64,000 nt of DNA from Hepsetus odoe (GCA_017165825.1 CM029379.1:17649028-17713027); one strand, 5' to 3'; positions 26,955 through 38,854 are shown, counted from the stretch's first letter. A program made the numbers and translations. The notes: a model not told the origin generated them from the sequence alone.

Positions 26955-27022
<68 letters not shown>

Positions 27023-27163
27023 AATCACCTGTTGATGCCATCCTTGCATCTTGCATTTTGTGATCGTCTAGTTGTCTCACTCAGTTCAAAGAAGCAGCTG
27101 GTGGAAGTGGCTGGGGAAAGGAACCTCTGCCAGCTGCAGCCGTGACCCAGTCCCAAGTAAGAG
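26464..27163. mobile_element. Foldback (long inverted-repeat) element with nested SINE
   Basis: The left arm 26464-26604 and right arm 27022-27163 are near-perfect reverse complements over about 140 bases (shared core GGGACTGGGTCACGGCTGCA). Between them lie (CT)n and (GA)n arrays, a TA array and a SINE at 26735-26930. No clear target duplication is seen. It may be a foldback/MITE element or two head-to-head copies of one repeat. Frames reading through the CT/GA arrays are artefacts. Confidence 0.7.
26735..26930 (+). repeat. SINE with CAGGGTG-type 3' half
   Basis: It has GGCTTTCGAACCCCTTCCCGA (box B-like), GTTGCTCTGAGGTACCCTTG, then the tail phrases GATGGGCTGGCGACCTGTCC and GGGACAAGCGGCAGA. 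The same tail occurs at 35005, 36995, 50404, 52696 and 62282. Confidence 0.8.
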
Positions 27164-27183
27164 GAAGAAACTCCAGTTATATA

Positions 27184-27734
27184 CAGTAGTGTGCAAAAGT
27201 TTTAAGCAGGTGTGGAAAAAATGCTGTAAACAAAGAATGCATTAAAAAATGGAAGTGTTAATCATTTATTTTCATCGATCAACAAAATGCAGTGACTGAA
27301 CAAAAGAGAAATCTAAATCAAATCAATATTTGGTGTGACCACCCTTTGCCTTCAAAACAGCATCAATTCTTCTAGGTACACTTGCACACAGTTTTTGAAG
27401 GAACTCAGCTGGTAGGTTGTTCCAAACATCTTGGAGAACTAACCACAGATCTTCTGTGGATGTAGGCTTCCTCACATCCTTCTGTCTCTTCATGTAATCC
27501 AGACACACTGGATGATGTTGAGATCAGGGCTCTGTGGGGGCCAGAAGAACTGATGCTGGTTTGAAGGCAAAAGGTAGAAACACCAAATATTAATTTGATT
27601 TAGATTTTTCTTTTGTTTGCTCACTTTGCATTTTGTAAATTGATAAAAATAATCAATCATTATTTTTATTTCTGAAAGCATTCTTTGTTTACAGCATTTT
27701 TTCCACACCTGCCTAAAACTTTTGCACAGTACTG
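27184..27734 (-). mobile_element. Tc1-like transposon, deleted derivative
   Basis: Terminal inverted repeats share AAAACTTTTGCAC near the ends and extend about 55 bases. TA flanks both sides (27182-27183, 27735-27736). On the minus strand, frames encode the end of a Tc1 transposase: WPPQSPDLNIIQCVW, then after a frame change DVWNNLPAEFLQKLC, PRRIDAVLKAKGGHTKY and a stop at about 27323. The N-terminal part is missing, so this copy is inactive but might be mobilised in trans. Confidence 0.85.
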
Positions 27735-28044
27735 TATGAGTTGTATAAAAAAACAATAAAACTAAACCAATAAATTGGCTGGACAAGAATAGTTAATTAA
27801 GCATTCTTGACACAAGCTTGAAATCTAGAGAAAACTTCTAAAAGCTGAGCGTAAACATTAAGAGAGCAACTAGAAATTAAAAGATCATACTAGGAACTAG
27901 GAATGCACTAGGAATGTTAAACATGTTTAGGGCTTGGGTAACAGGAAGTGCATTTCCATTAAATGTCATAGCTTTGCCGGAGTGTCATAAAGACTCAATG
28001 GAATTACTTAGAACTGAAAAAGCCTGGAGCCAGTACTGACGTAA

Positions 28045-28110
28045 GCTTTAATTATTTATCATTTACAGCTTTTAGCAGACACTCTAATCCAGAGCGATTT
28101 ACAACAGTGC
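28045..28110 (-). repeat. SINE 3' tail fragment
   Basis: TTTAGCAGACACTCTAATCCAGAGCG is the reverse of the GCTCTGGATAAGAGCGTCTG tail seen in the repeats at 46279 and 52289. Confidence 0.55.
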
Positions 28111-28232
28111 TTTGTTTCCACTTTTGATCATATTAGTAACCAGCTATGATCAGCTGCTGCTGATTACCTATTACAACCGACAAACTGAGTTACCCTATGA
28201 CAAATGCTTTTTTTTTCTTTTTTAAAATTAAT

Positions 28233-28765
28233 TTAAGAGGAACGAAAGAGCTGAGGAAGGTAGTCCAGACTGCTGTTTGGTGCATAAGCACAGACAACAC
28301 TAAGGACCCATCCCCCAACCTGAAGGTGGAGGGAGGCCACCCTCTCATCCACCTGGGTAAACCCCAATGTACAGGCCCCGAGCTGGGGGGCAACAAGCCT
28401 CTTACCGGTGGCAACTCCAGAGTAGATTGGAGTCCAGCCCCTCTCAAGGAGACTGGTTCCAGAGTCCAGGTACGTCAAGGTGAGTCCAACTATATGGGGC
28501 CCGACCACCAGGCACTCGCCATCAAGCCCCACCTCCAGGCCTGGCCCCAGAAGGAAGGCCCCGGGTGACCCACGTCCGGGCGAGGGAAAATGTTGTCCAA
28601 AAATCTTTCTCATCATAAGAGGTCCGCTGAACCTCGCTTTGTCTCTTCCCTCAACCAGGACCTATTTGCCGGGGGAATGAAGCCCCCGACAACATAGCTC
28701 CCAGGATCCTTGGGACACGCAAACCCCTCCATCACAATAAGGTGGCAGTTCAAAGAGGGGCCTTT
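28233..28765 (-). mobile_element. LINE 5' fragment with endonuclease domain
   Basis: The minus strand from about 28540 reads LVVGPHIVGLTLTYLDSGTS, WTPIYSGVATGKR, APQLGACTLGF and LSVVCAYAPNSS. This is the AP-endonuclease segment of a common fish non-LTR retrotransposon. Upstream on that strand is GC-rich 5' sequence of the element. The catalytic core beyond CAYAPN and the whole polymerase are missing. Its right end abuts the start of duplicated block A. Confidence 0.7.
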
Positions 28766-29499
28766 TTCACAATGATAAAAGCAACTGAAGGAAATGATCA
28801 GTGGACCTTATTGTGAATTTCATTATAGAGTGCAATAAACTGTCATGATCTGCGTTGTTCTGCCTTATTTTGCTTGCAGTCTTATTTTGTCCTTTGTCTT
28901 TGTTGTGTGTTTTGTGTTGTATGTAAATACTGGTTGCTGCGTGCTTGGTTGATGCTAATGTGTGTTCCTTTATAAGATCCCTTTTCGGTGATCTTAAATC
29001 AGCGAGTAAGTCCAGTCACTTCAGCCAAAGCATGACAAACAGTACAGGTAAAACCACAGCATTCAGATGGAACAAGGGATCCTTTATAAATCAGACCAGC
29101 ACGTTTATTGTTTCTGGCCCAGTTTGTCCTTCACAATTTGTCAAGGCCACACCTATGCAGACTGTATTCTCCAAAGATCACAAAATATTGAGACACAGCT
29201 CATGTCTCCCCCATGTGATACAATTTTGGGTTTTCCCAAGTTTAACTGATTTGCTCCAGTTCCAGCTGCAATCTGACTCCATCCTCCCCTCAACCCACAC
29301 ATCTGCAGCTGGTTTCCAGACTTTTTATATTTCAGATCCACTAATCACTTTGGCAGGGCTTCTTGCAATGTTTGCACTGCTTAATCCAGTTTTAACCCTT
29401 CTTTGCCTGACCTTTCTGTGCTATTGTGTCAACCCACATAAAGCTTTATGTATCCTACCTTAAAGCATTATTCATTAGACTGTTTTTTGTAAAAAACAA

Positions 29500-30480
29500 G
29501 ATGAATCACATCTCACTGCAGGTGGAAGCACAAAAGGCTAAATATTTCGCCTTAAAATCCAACATCTTTATTTGAAGGCTATGTTTGAAATACTAAGCCC
29601 ACCCACGTGTTCCAAACAACACATTGTTGTAGAAAGAGTGCCCCCTTCTGGTAAGAGTGATGTGTACAGCCCTTCACATTGGCAGCTTTACAAAAAAGCT
29701 TCTTTAGCATTGCACTCTTTTATTTCCTATAAAACTTCCTATAAAATACTAAGACATGCATTGTAGTGCTAAAGCTTTGGGCCTTAAAGCAGTTGCAGGT
29801 ATTTATCTTGTATAATACTTGCTACAAGTATGGTTACTGCAAAACATTGGCCAATACGAATGAAGAGTGGTGACATGAGTATTGTACCTATACTGTACAG
29901 TGAGAATGGTCTATATTAATTAAATACTGCATGGCACACAGCAGTGTGCAGTGCTGTAAAGAATAGGCAGTTATCAACAACAGTTATCAGATATTATCAT
30001 TATTTGTTATAAATATTAATTATAAACTATTTCAGAATGATCCTAAAATGCAGTGTGCATTATTCTGAGCATTTTTTAGATAGCAGCAGTAAAAGGTGGG
30101 CATCAGCTAAAGAACACTCTGGTCAGATTGGTGAGAATAGTCAATGCATTTAAACGCTGTTCACAAGCCTGATTGCTTGTGGAATGAAGTTGTTAGTCTG
30201 ATTGTTTTTGGCTTTACACTTATCTAGCCTGATGGTAGAAGAGTGAGAGTGTGAGTGTGGTGCACTCAGAAATTTGGTTATGAATAATGCTTAGAAAAAC
30301 AGGTGGGCACAAAAACTTAACAAAAGCAGTAATCAGGATAGTATCAAAACAGTACAGTATAAGAGTACAATAAGAGAACAGCACTTTCCTGTAGAGTGAA
30401 TTCAATAGGGTAAGTAGAAGCACTTGTGGTCTCAGTATTGCCAAAAAAACAGGAAATGAAACCAATGACACATCGTATTA
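29500..30480. other. Non-coding part of block A, mostly absent from block B
   Basis: No gene or known repeat is recognised. Positions 29500-30170 have no counterpart at the matching junction in block B (about 54590). The flanks match on both sides, so this is an insertion in A or a deletion in B. Confidence 0.5.
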
Positions 30481-30824
30481 ATGTTTAAAGAAGACCCCTT
30501 AAACTCTTCATGTTTAAATCATGTGAATTGTCTTCACTCAATGACAATGTCAGCCCCATAACTGCAGATATTTATTTTCAATTTCATAGTTTTTACTGAA
30601 TAATAAATCTTAATGTACATGTAATGTCAGGTAAAAAAAAAAAAAATAGAAAGATGCCCAGGAGGATAATGGTCTACTATATGGGTGTACCTCAACACCA
30701 CTGATGTCTTCAGCCGAGGCCAAGGTCATCCATCACCAACTCTTGAGGGTCCAGTGTCAGTAATTGCCACTAAAGGGTCTTCAGCTGCCCCTATCTCTGC
30801 TTATCTAATGCTGGTCAATCCCAG

Positions 30825-30925
30825 ATCACAGATCAAAGAACTTATAGCTTTATATCTTCACATCAAAACTGTGACAACCAGAATTCTTCTTCAGCTTCTT
30901 CCTCTTTGTTTATTTCCTGTTCACA
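30825..30925 (+). promoter_or_regulatory. Promoter-like module of lectin gene 3, with PU.1/ETS-type sites
   Basis: CTTCTTCCTCTTT at 30895-30907 reads AAAGAGGAAGAAG on the minus strand, close to the PU.1 consensus. A second ETS core, TTTCCTGTT, follows about 5 bases on. The ATG is about 100 bases downstream. Block B keeps the same sites at 55321-55345. The link to myeloid expression is inference. Confidence 0.5.
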
Positions 30926-31010
30926 CATTAACAAACTGTTGTACTCTCAGTACATTCTATATTGGTGCTGGGTTTAGTGTTCAATTCAGCAAGTGCAAAG
31001 CAGAGTAAAA

Positions 31011-33001
31011 ATGGAGGAGGCAGTCTATGATGATGTAGGGAGCTTTGAGCTGAGGGAGATGGATAGAGGAGATGGACAGAGAATGGAGATGATGGTGGAC
31101 ATTTATGTCAGTGCAGACGCTGTTAGAGTTCATGATGATGATAACCCTAGGACTCTACAAAGAGGTACAGTAAACAGTATAATTATTTATTAAATAAAAA
31201 GTAATATCGCAGCAAAAATAATTGTAATTATATAGTCAATCAACGCTTTCATGGTTGTTAAAAATAGGACACAGATGCTCCAGACTGGCTGCAGTGTGTG
31301 TGTGTGAGGCACTGCTGTGTGTTCTCTTATTGACCACCAACATATTACTCTTCATGTACTGTGAGTGTTTCAGCCTCAAACCTTGTCTCTTTCCAATACT
31401 GACCATGTTGATAAAACTGAAAAATAAAAAGGATGGTCGATGCCTCCCATTTTCCTTTAAATGTTAAGCAATACTAAGATTAGTCCCCAGAAACCAATAC
31501 TGATGTTGATTATAATTTATTTTATGATATATATAAATTCATGAATTTTGCTGGTAAAAAACGTGTGGATGGAATCTCAATAAAGAATATCTGGTCAGTA
31601 CTAGCAATCCACTCTTTCCTAATAATACAAAGTTTTGCTCGACATCAGTCCAATAATATTTCCTTGATGCAGCTATCAGTGTGAAGGAGGGTAAGGACAA
31701 TATGAATGAACTTAAGGTTAAAACCTTAACTGTTGAGAAAGAGACTCTCTTATCCAGCATCAGAAACCTGACTGAAGAAAGAGATTGGCTGGAGATCAGC
31801 TATCAGAATCAAACAGAAGAGAAAAATCAGATGAACAAAACCTGTTCTGAGAAATACCTTAATCTGGATGATTATTTCCACCAGCTCAGTAAGTAAAACA
31901 GCTGTCAGTACAAGAACACCTAAGAAAACTTTTCTAATTATCCACTACTGAAAAAAAGCAGCTTTTACTGACACTGTATTTTTATTCTGTTGTAGAGAAA
32001 CTACTTGCAAAAGAGTGGAAGGAATTTGGTGACAGCTATTACTACTTCTCTGGTGAGCAGAAGACATGGAATGAGAGCAGGCAGGCCTGTAGAATGAAAG
32101 GAGCAGATCTGGTGATCATAAACAACAAAGAAGAACAAGTGAGGAGAACAGAGAGAAAAACTGAACTGTCATAGAAATCTCCTTCTTCTCATCACATCTT
32201 TTCTCCTCTAGGAATTCCTTCAGAAAGAAAACCATTATGCCTGGATTGGTCTAAGTGATGCAGAAACAGAAAGTGTGTGGAAGTGGGTGGATGGGACAGC
32301 ACTTACCATTAAGTGAGTTCAGATAACCTGCATTTAACCTGAATTTCCATTTTTGGTCACATATGAACAGAATGAAGTTAGTTACTGTATTTCCCTGAAG
32401 GTTTTGCACAAATAAAGTACAGAGAAATATATAGAGAAACAGCGGCAGTGGTGGCTAGTGATTGTGAGTGTATGGGTTAACTGCAGAGGTCTTGTGGTGG
32501 CCTAGTCATTAGGAAGTTGCTCCCAGGATCAGAAGATTATGGGTTCAAATCCCAGACCAGTAGGTTGCCCTGAGGTACACTTGAGCAAGTTACCGTCCCC
32601 ATCACTGCTCCCTGGGCACTTTCAATAGGTACCCCCTGCTGCACATGCTTGTGTGTGCAGAGGTGTAATTTCATTGTGGTTCACTGTGTGATGTGCCGTG
32701 TACTCACAATGACAAGAACAGTCACTTTCACTTTCAAACAGATTTAACAAATAAGCAGTAAAACAAAAATATAAACAAATTAATAGGAGATGAACTTGCT
32801 CCACAAAATTGCTCCAAAACATGCTTTTTAATTACTTCAAGGTTCTGGAAGGAAGGTGAACCATCAAATACTTCAAATGAAGACTGTGTTGTTTCCTTGA
32901 AACATGACAAACTGAACACATGGAATGACATATCCTGTTCAGAAAGGGCTGGTCGGATCTGTGAATTCACACTGATGCCCCCAAGAGGCTTCAGGAAATG
33001 A
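31011..33001 (+). CDS. CD209-like C-type lectin receptor (lectin gene 3)
   Basis: Exons 31011-31164, 31268-31360, 31673-31888, 31996-32138, 32212-32312 and 32842-33001 join in phase to 288 residues, all with GT-AG borders. The N terminus begins MEEAVYDDVGSFELREMD, with tyrosines in AVYDDV and DIYVSA, ITIM-like but with Ala and Asp at the -2 position. Then come a TM helix (ALLCVLLLTTNILLFMY), a coiled stalk with NLT and NQT sequons, and the lectin domain: YYYFS, KTWNESRQAC, GADLVIINN, YAWIGLSDAE, WKWVDG, GEPSNTSNEDC, TWNDISC and GRICE. EPS replaces the mannose-type EPN while WND is kept, so sugar preference is uncertain. A SINE lies in the last intron. Its tandem paralogue is at 55435. Confidence 0.88.
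32441..32739 (+). repeat. SINE in last intron of lectin gene 3
   Basis: Members of the main SINE family, seemingly one head inside another (GTGGTGGC twice). GGGTTCAAATCCC serves as box B, and the end is CACTTTCACTTTC. It is shared with block B (56729-57018), so it predates the duplication. Confidence 0.8.
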
Positions 33002-33019
33002 TGCTCTTCTAGAAAACTG

Positions 33020-33600
33020 ATGTGCACCAAAAAATCTGATAACTTGTTTCTAACCAGTCACATAATTTTCTGCTAAATGGTCCACTCCTCAAAGTTGGGC
33101 TTTATTTGTTAATCCTCCTTGTACCCAAAGCACACTTCAGAGAACTTGGCTTCAGACTGCCCATGTCAACAGAAGCTCTTTGCTCTGAGGAAGACACTAT
33201 GAGTGAAAGTAACCAGGTGAAGCCTCACGTACCATCAAAGCTTTTCAGCAGTGTAGAAATTTGGTTATTTGTTAAAGGATTAACATGCTGACTGCTGCTG
33301 GTCAAAACGCCTTAAAGAGATAAAATACAAAGACTGGACGAATCAGTTTATCAAAAGTGTTCTAAATAAATAAAATCTGAATAGAATTTAGAAAATCAAT
33401 TTGTATATACCATATATTGTACAATACAGAATGCTGTATGACTTCATTGTTTGCTCTGCTTTAAGAATTACTGCAAGTAGTTGTGCTTGTGAGTTGTAAA
33501 AAGTGAAACAGACAAAAGTGTTTTTGTGCTTGTGGAATGCATGAGCTTGAGAGTCTGTACTGATGCTTATGATTAAAGAATAGATTTTATTTCACAGTGT
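33020..33600. other. 3' flank of lectin gene 3, conserved with block B
   Basis: Almost identical to 57300-57880. A 61-codon open frame in both copies (start 33106 and 57387) is probably 3' UTR that stays open by chance and recent common origin. AATAAA-type signals occur at 33366 and 33590. Confidence 0.5.
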
Positions 33601-33689
33601 TCAGACAACTGCTTTTCCGTAATTCCAAAGAAAACAATGACATAATTTTTTGTTATTGATTGAACCAACTGTGTGATTTATTTTGTCAT

Positions 33690-34950
33690 CAGTTTCTGCA
33701 ACTACATGCCTCATCTTCCTTTGACCCACCACCTATTTCTTTATACTTCTTTTGAAACCTCTGGTTTATCTGGCCATCACAAACCACTTTCATCACTAAC
33801 CAATCACTAACACTCCATCTTATTTTGTTATGCCTGGTCTTAACACATACACGTGGACAGATACTGGATCTGATTTGTTCATCTGGACTTAAAAATGCTT
33901 CTGAAGACTGTTCTTTTGTTGGTATTTCTGATCACATCATATTGAATATGCTTTTGAACTAACCTTGAATAATTTATATAAAAAATCTACAATTTTATAT
34001 AGAAATTTGAAATCTGTTGACGTTCAAGGGTTCACCTCTGACCTGCTTACATCTCCGCTTTCAAATTTCTTAAACCTCTCCTGTCCTGATGCCATTCTGA
34101 ATTTATACAACCGCTCCATTTCTGCTGTTTTAGATAAGTTTGCTCCAGTCAAAATCAGAGCTGTACCTTCTGCTCACTCCTCTCCATGGTTCACCTCTGA
34201 ACAAAGGTCCATGAAAGCTGTTGGGAGGCAACTTGAACGGCTGTATAAGAAATCAGGTCTCACGGTGCACTCTCAGTTATATGCTGATCACATGCAAAAA
34301 TATTGATCTGCCCTTAATACTGCTCACTCTCGGTACCTTTCCTCCGTCATCAACAGTAGCAGCTGTAAGCCCAAGGCCCTTTTCACTAGTTTGAGAAAAC
34401 ATCTTCAGCCCCCAGCACCTTCTCTCTCAGGTTCTCGCTCATGTGAGTCCTTTCTTCACTTTTTTCAAAACAAAATCGATCTGATATATAAACTTCTCAC
34501 TGGTACCCCTCCACCATCTTGTAACGTTCTCCTAGAAACCCCGGTACAACCCTTCACCAAGTTCTCTCTTACAAACTCGAACTCTGTTACTGAGTTAATT
34601 AGGAAAATTCATACAGTTGTCTAAAATTCTACCAAATGCTGTCTTTCACAAAAGCTTTTTAGAGCACTTAGAGATCTCCATAATTCTCTGCAAAATCACA
34701 AAAAACAGCAGACACAAACAGCAGCCATCAGAATTCAAAGTTCCTTAACACCTGGCAAAATGAACTAGAAAAGTCACCAATCTGAAGCCTTTCAAAGCTG
34801 TCCTGCGTGCTAGTTGCAAAATCTCAGAGCAAGAATTCTAAAGCAGTGCTGCCATTTAGTTTGCTTGAGTCTCTTACTGGTGTTATTTACTCACACACTT
34901 ACACAGACTATATAGTTATAATAGAGAGTTCTTCAGAGTCAACATAGTTT
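33690..34950 (+). mobile_element. LINE ORF2 fragment (L2/CR1-like)
   Basis: The frame near 33900 ends in a GISDHI-type endonuclease motif. The next frames read KFAPVKIRAVPSAHSSPWFT, RQLERLYKKSGLTVH, RYLSSVINSS and ESFLHFFQNKIDLIY, typical of the linker between endonuclease and reverse transcriptase in L2/CR1-like LINEs. There are several stops and frameshifts, and no polymerase core. The right part (34610-34950) is also present in block B (57990-58370). Confidence 0.75.
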
Positions 34951-35004
34951 ATTTGACATTTAATTTAATGTCATTAATTTATCGTTATGACACAATTAAT
35001 GTCC

Positions 35005-35125
35005 ATCCATTATCTGCCGCTTGTCCCAAACGGGGTCGCGGGGGAGTGCTGGTGTCTAACCCAGCGCACACAGGGCGAGGACGGTGGACGCACCCTGGAC
35101 AGGTCACCAGCCCATCGCAGGGAAC
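35005..35125 (-). repeat. SINE fragment with target duplication
   Basis: The minus strand reads GATGGGCTGGTGACCTGTCC through GGGACAAGCGGCAGATAATGG. It is flanked by ACAATTAATGTC on both sides, an apparent 12-bp target duplication. It is missing from block B. Confidence 0.75.
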
Positions 35126-35365
35126 AATTAATGTCATAATGATAATTTATGTCATAATGATAATTTAATGATATTAATTTAATTTTTTCTCATTTGTTGC
35201 ACATTGTTATTTTAGTGGATGATCTATCTATGCAAATGTAACACAAACATTTTATCTCAGGAAAATTACGTTTTTCTGATTCTGGTAATAATATATAGGT
35301 GCTTTGAATCCTGAGCCCTGAATCAGTTTTCAAACTGAACAGTTATATATTTTTTTAAAACTCTA

Positions 35366-36515
35366 TGTAACGGTCTGGCGCCAGTAGAGGGCGCCCTGCT
35401 CTGATTGTGAACACCTGGGCTTGGGTGCCAGGTGTGTCTCATCGGGGGCTGGCATATAAGCGCCGGTGAATCGGAGCAGGGCGCTGGTCATTCTGTGTGC
35501 GCACTGTGATTACTCGGGTTATGTTTTACATTTGTTACTTTGGTTAATATGTTTAGTCCTGTTCACGTTATCCGTCATTAAAGTCCAGTATGAAGTTCTC
35601 GGCTCTGCGTTGGCGTCCAGCCCTCAACACCACACCGTGACAGAAATGACCAGCCGCTGTGAATGGACGTCGCGAGCCGAGAGCTCTGTGGGGATGTCCG
35701 TGAAGGACCACCGGACCTTCCAAGTGCTGGAGGCTGGGGGGAATAGGGGTTAAGCGGCGTCCGCTCCCCTCCCAGGATTGGCCGATGTCGCGCCTGTTCC
35801 AGCTCCAGCAACCAGGAGGGCGTGGCTGCGGAGCCGGCCCCTGTGGTAGCCCCTGGAGAAATGGGGCTGCGATGCCGGCTCACGTGTCAGCACAAGGTGG
35901 GACTGAAGGGACACCCACCATCACCGCGGAGGAGGTGGAGCTTGAGGGACGAGGTCCAAGTCTGCCGGAGGAGGCGGTGCTTGAGGGACGAGGTCCAAGT
36001 CCGCCGGAGGAGGCGGGGTTTCGAGGGGCTGCGTCCAATCCAGACCGCTGGAGAGACAGCGGGGTTTCAGGGACTGCAGCCGAACCCGCCTGAGGACTGC
36101 GGTGAGAGCGGAGCGTTCGACTGGACTTTGTTTGGACTTTTGTTTAACGTTTGCATTACCCCTCTCCTTTCGGGGGATCCTGCTTGGGATGAAGCAGGAT
36201 CTGGCACCCCCGGAGTAGGCGCCTTTGGGGAGGGGTGTTGTAACGGTCTGGCGCCAGTAGAGGGCGCCCTGCTCTGATTGTGCACACCTGGGCTTGGGTG
36301 CCAGGTGTGTCTCATCGGGGGCTGGCATATAAGCCCTGGTGAATCGGAGCAGGGCGCTGGTCCTTCTGTGTGCGCACTGTGATTACTCGGGTTATGTTTT
36401 ACATTTGTTACTTTGGTTAATATGTTTAGTCCTGTTCACGTTATCCGTCATTAAAGTCCAGTACGAAGTTCTCGGCTCTGCGTTGGCGTCCAGCCCTCAA
36501 CACCACACCATGACA
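35366..36515 (+). mobile_element. Short LTR element E1 (1.15 kb, non-autonomous)
   Basis: Two 277-bp direct repeats (35366-35642 and 36239-36515) differ at only about six sites. Both begin TGTAACGG and end TGACA. The 5-bp target duplication CTCTA is at 35361-35365 and 36516-36520. A purine-rich tract (GGGGAGGGGTGT) sits just before the 3' LTR. The 596-bp interior has no gag-pol, but it has 39-bp tandem units encoding EEAVLEGRGPSPP-type 13-mers. It is therefore a TRIM-like, recently inserted element. Block B has the uninterrupted target. Confidence 0.9.
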
Positions 36516-36988
36516 CTCTAGTGAAACTCTAGGCAAAAAATACAAAAAAATACACAGAAAAATAATATAAGACTGCATAAAAAAGATTCCTAATTATTAT
36601 TTTTTAAATACGCAAACAAATATTCGCAGGTTGACAAAATGTTCCTTAACATTAAAAGCCTGCATGGTTAAACCCTCAAGCTGATCACTCCCTTCAAAAA
36701 GCATGTCAGTGTTTCCTTCCTCCCTCATAGCAGCTAAGCCAGACACTGATCTGGGCATTTAATTTTGTATAGCTTTCTTAGCATGACTGTATCAAGAGAA
36801 GAACTGTAAACTGGTAAACGAACTGTAGAAGAACTGTAAACTGATTATGTAAACATAATCATCAGATAGTCAAACACTAATGCTGATTAATGGAAAACAA
36901 CATCTGTTCATTGCTATCACCTTACCAGACTATCGAGGGCAGAATAGGTCTATTTCTAATAGCACATAATAAACTAATGTTAATCCTT

Positions 36989-37212
36989 CTTAATGTCAGT
37001 CAGTCAGTCATTTTCTGCCACTTGTCCCAACCGGGGTCACACAAGTCCAACCCAGCTCACACGGGGCGAAGGACAGGCCTGGACAGGTCGCCAGCCCATC
37101 GCAGGGAAAAGCATGACAGGGATGGCACCTTGCTCAAGGGTACAAGGGCAACCTATTGGGAAGGGGTTCGAACCCCCGATCATGCGGCCAACGCTGCCCC
37201 CCTTCTTAATGT
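36989..37212 (-). repeat. SINE with 12-bp target duplication, absent from block B
   Basis: On the minus strand it has GGGTTCGAACCCCTTCCC reading inward from a GGGGCAGCGTTGG-type head, and ends at AAGTGGCAGAAAATGACTG. CCTTCTTAATGT is repeated at both borders. Block B shows a single copy at about 59044-59055. Confidence 0.85.
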
Positions 37213-37301
37213 TTTATTCATAATGAGATGGTGTATTCCTAGACTGGGAGATTTTTTCTAAGGATTGCTCACATCAGCAACTTTTATACTGTCACAGTCT
37301 G

Positions 37302-38809
37302 TCACGGGTGAGTTTCCTTTTGGGCATGGTAGAGGGCGCTCTGTTCTGACTGAGCACACCTGAGCTCATGAAGGCACAGGTGTGCTTCATTGGGGCTGCT
37401 ATTTAAGCCCCAATTAGTCAGAACAGAGCGCGGCTCATTTGCTAGGCAAAGCCTACACTTAATGGTGGTTCTGATACTTTTGATGACTTGGTTTAGACTG
37501 CAGTTCTTTGGGTCTTGGTTTTAGTTAGAACTGCAGTCCTTGGATCTTGTTTTGGTTTATGTGAGCAATAAAGCTATGTTCCGAACTCCTGGCTCTGCGT
37601 TGACGTCCTTCCCACACCCCTTCACAGTGACAGAAACGACCAACCACCACAAATGGGCATCGCAAGCCGAGAGATCCGTGGGGTTGTCCGCGAAGAACCA
37701 CCGGACCTTCCAAGTGCTGGAGGCTGGGGGGATAGGGGTTGAGCAGCATCTGCTGCCCTCCCAGGATTGGCCGTTGTGCCTGTTCCAGCTCCAGCAACCA
37801 GGAGGGCGTGGCTGCGGAGCCAGCTTCTGCGTTAGCCCCTGGAGAGGTGGGGCTGCGATGCTGGCTAACTCATCAGCACAAGGTGGGACTTCAAGGACAC
37901 CCGTTATCTTCACCACAGAGGAGGCAGCTGTGAGGTCGGCGACACACTTGTCAGTCCAGGTAGGCGGGATAACGGGGCTGTCACTCACGCTAGCCCAGGC
38001 GGGTGGAGACCCAGCATTGCCGTCCACGTCAACTTAGGCGGACGGGGTTTCGGCACGGTCGTTCAGGTTAACCTAAAAGGGCAGACTGACGGCGTTGTCG
38101 TTTACATTGACCGGGTAAGACGGGGTGTCGGCGAGGGTGTTCAGGCCAGCCTGGGAAGACAGGAGTTCAGCGCGGGGGAATACGGCCACCTGGGAAGGCA
38201 GGGTTTTGGCACTGTCGTCACGTCAACCCAGGGAAGCGGGAGGTGGGTGCCATCGTTCTTCATCGGAACAGACTTCTGCATAAGCCCGCCGGAAGAGATG
38301 GGGCTTGATGGAGAAGGTCCAAGCCCGCCGGAGGAGGCAGGGCTTGATGGACGAGGTCCAAGCCCGCCGGAGGAGGCAGGGCTTGATGGATGAGGTCCAA
38401 GCCCACCGGAGGGAGTGGGGTTTCGGGGGCTGCGTCCAAGCGAGACCGCTGGAGTGAAAGTGGGGTTTCAGGGGCCGCAGCCGAACCTGCCAGAAGACCG
38501 CGGTGAGAGCGGAGCGTACATTTGGACTTTAGTTGGACTTTTTTTAGTTGGACACTGATATCCAGGACTATTTTCTGCTCTGATTGAGCACAACTGAGCT
38601 CATGAAGGCACAGGTGTGCTTCATTGGGGCTCGCTATTTAAGCCCTGATGAGTCAGACCAGAGCGTGGCTCACTCACTAGGCGAAGCCTTAAGTTAATGG
38701 GGTTGTTCTAGTTCCTTGTACCTTGTTTTGTTTGCTATGCATAATCAAGTTCAGTTCCGAATCCCTGGCTCAGCGCAGATGTACTTCCCGCACCACACCC
38801 CTGTTACAG
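37302..38809 (+). mobile_element. LTR element E2, related to E1
   Basis: The 5' LTR, 37302-37630, begins TGTCACGGG and ends TGACA. The 3' LTR is present from about 38575 to 38809 (ending CCTGTTACA) and lacks its first part. The interior starts GAAACGACCA like E1 (GAAATGACCA), shares the phrase TCCAGCTCCAGCAACCAGGA, and has at least three 39-bp units encoding EEAGLDGRGPSPP. No gag-pol frame is seen. Block B has only one LTR at the same site (59713-59986). Confidence 0.8.
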
Positions 38810-38854
38810 CAACAGGCATAAGGTGGTTGTTCTACACTTTTAAATAATTAATTA

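Noticed and set aside
26482..27080. Frames with RERERERE and YIYIYIYI runs
   Set aside because: They translate CT/GA and TA microsatellites and SINE sequence.
28945..29463. Open frame of 172 codons on the plus strand in block A
   Set aside because: The paralogous stretch in block B (54030-54560) has indels that break the frame, and no domain or splice structure supports it.
33106..33291. 61-codon frame conserved in both duplicated blocks (also 57387-57572)
   Set aside because: The blocks are nearly identical throughout, so conservation is not evidence of coding. It lies in the 3' flank of the lectin genes.
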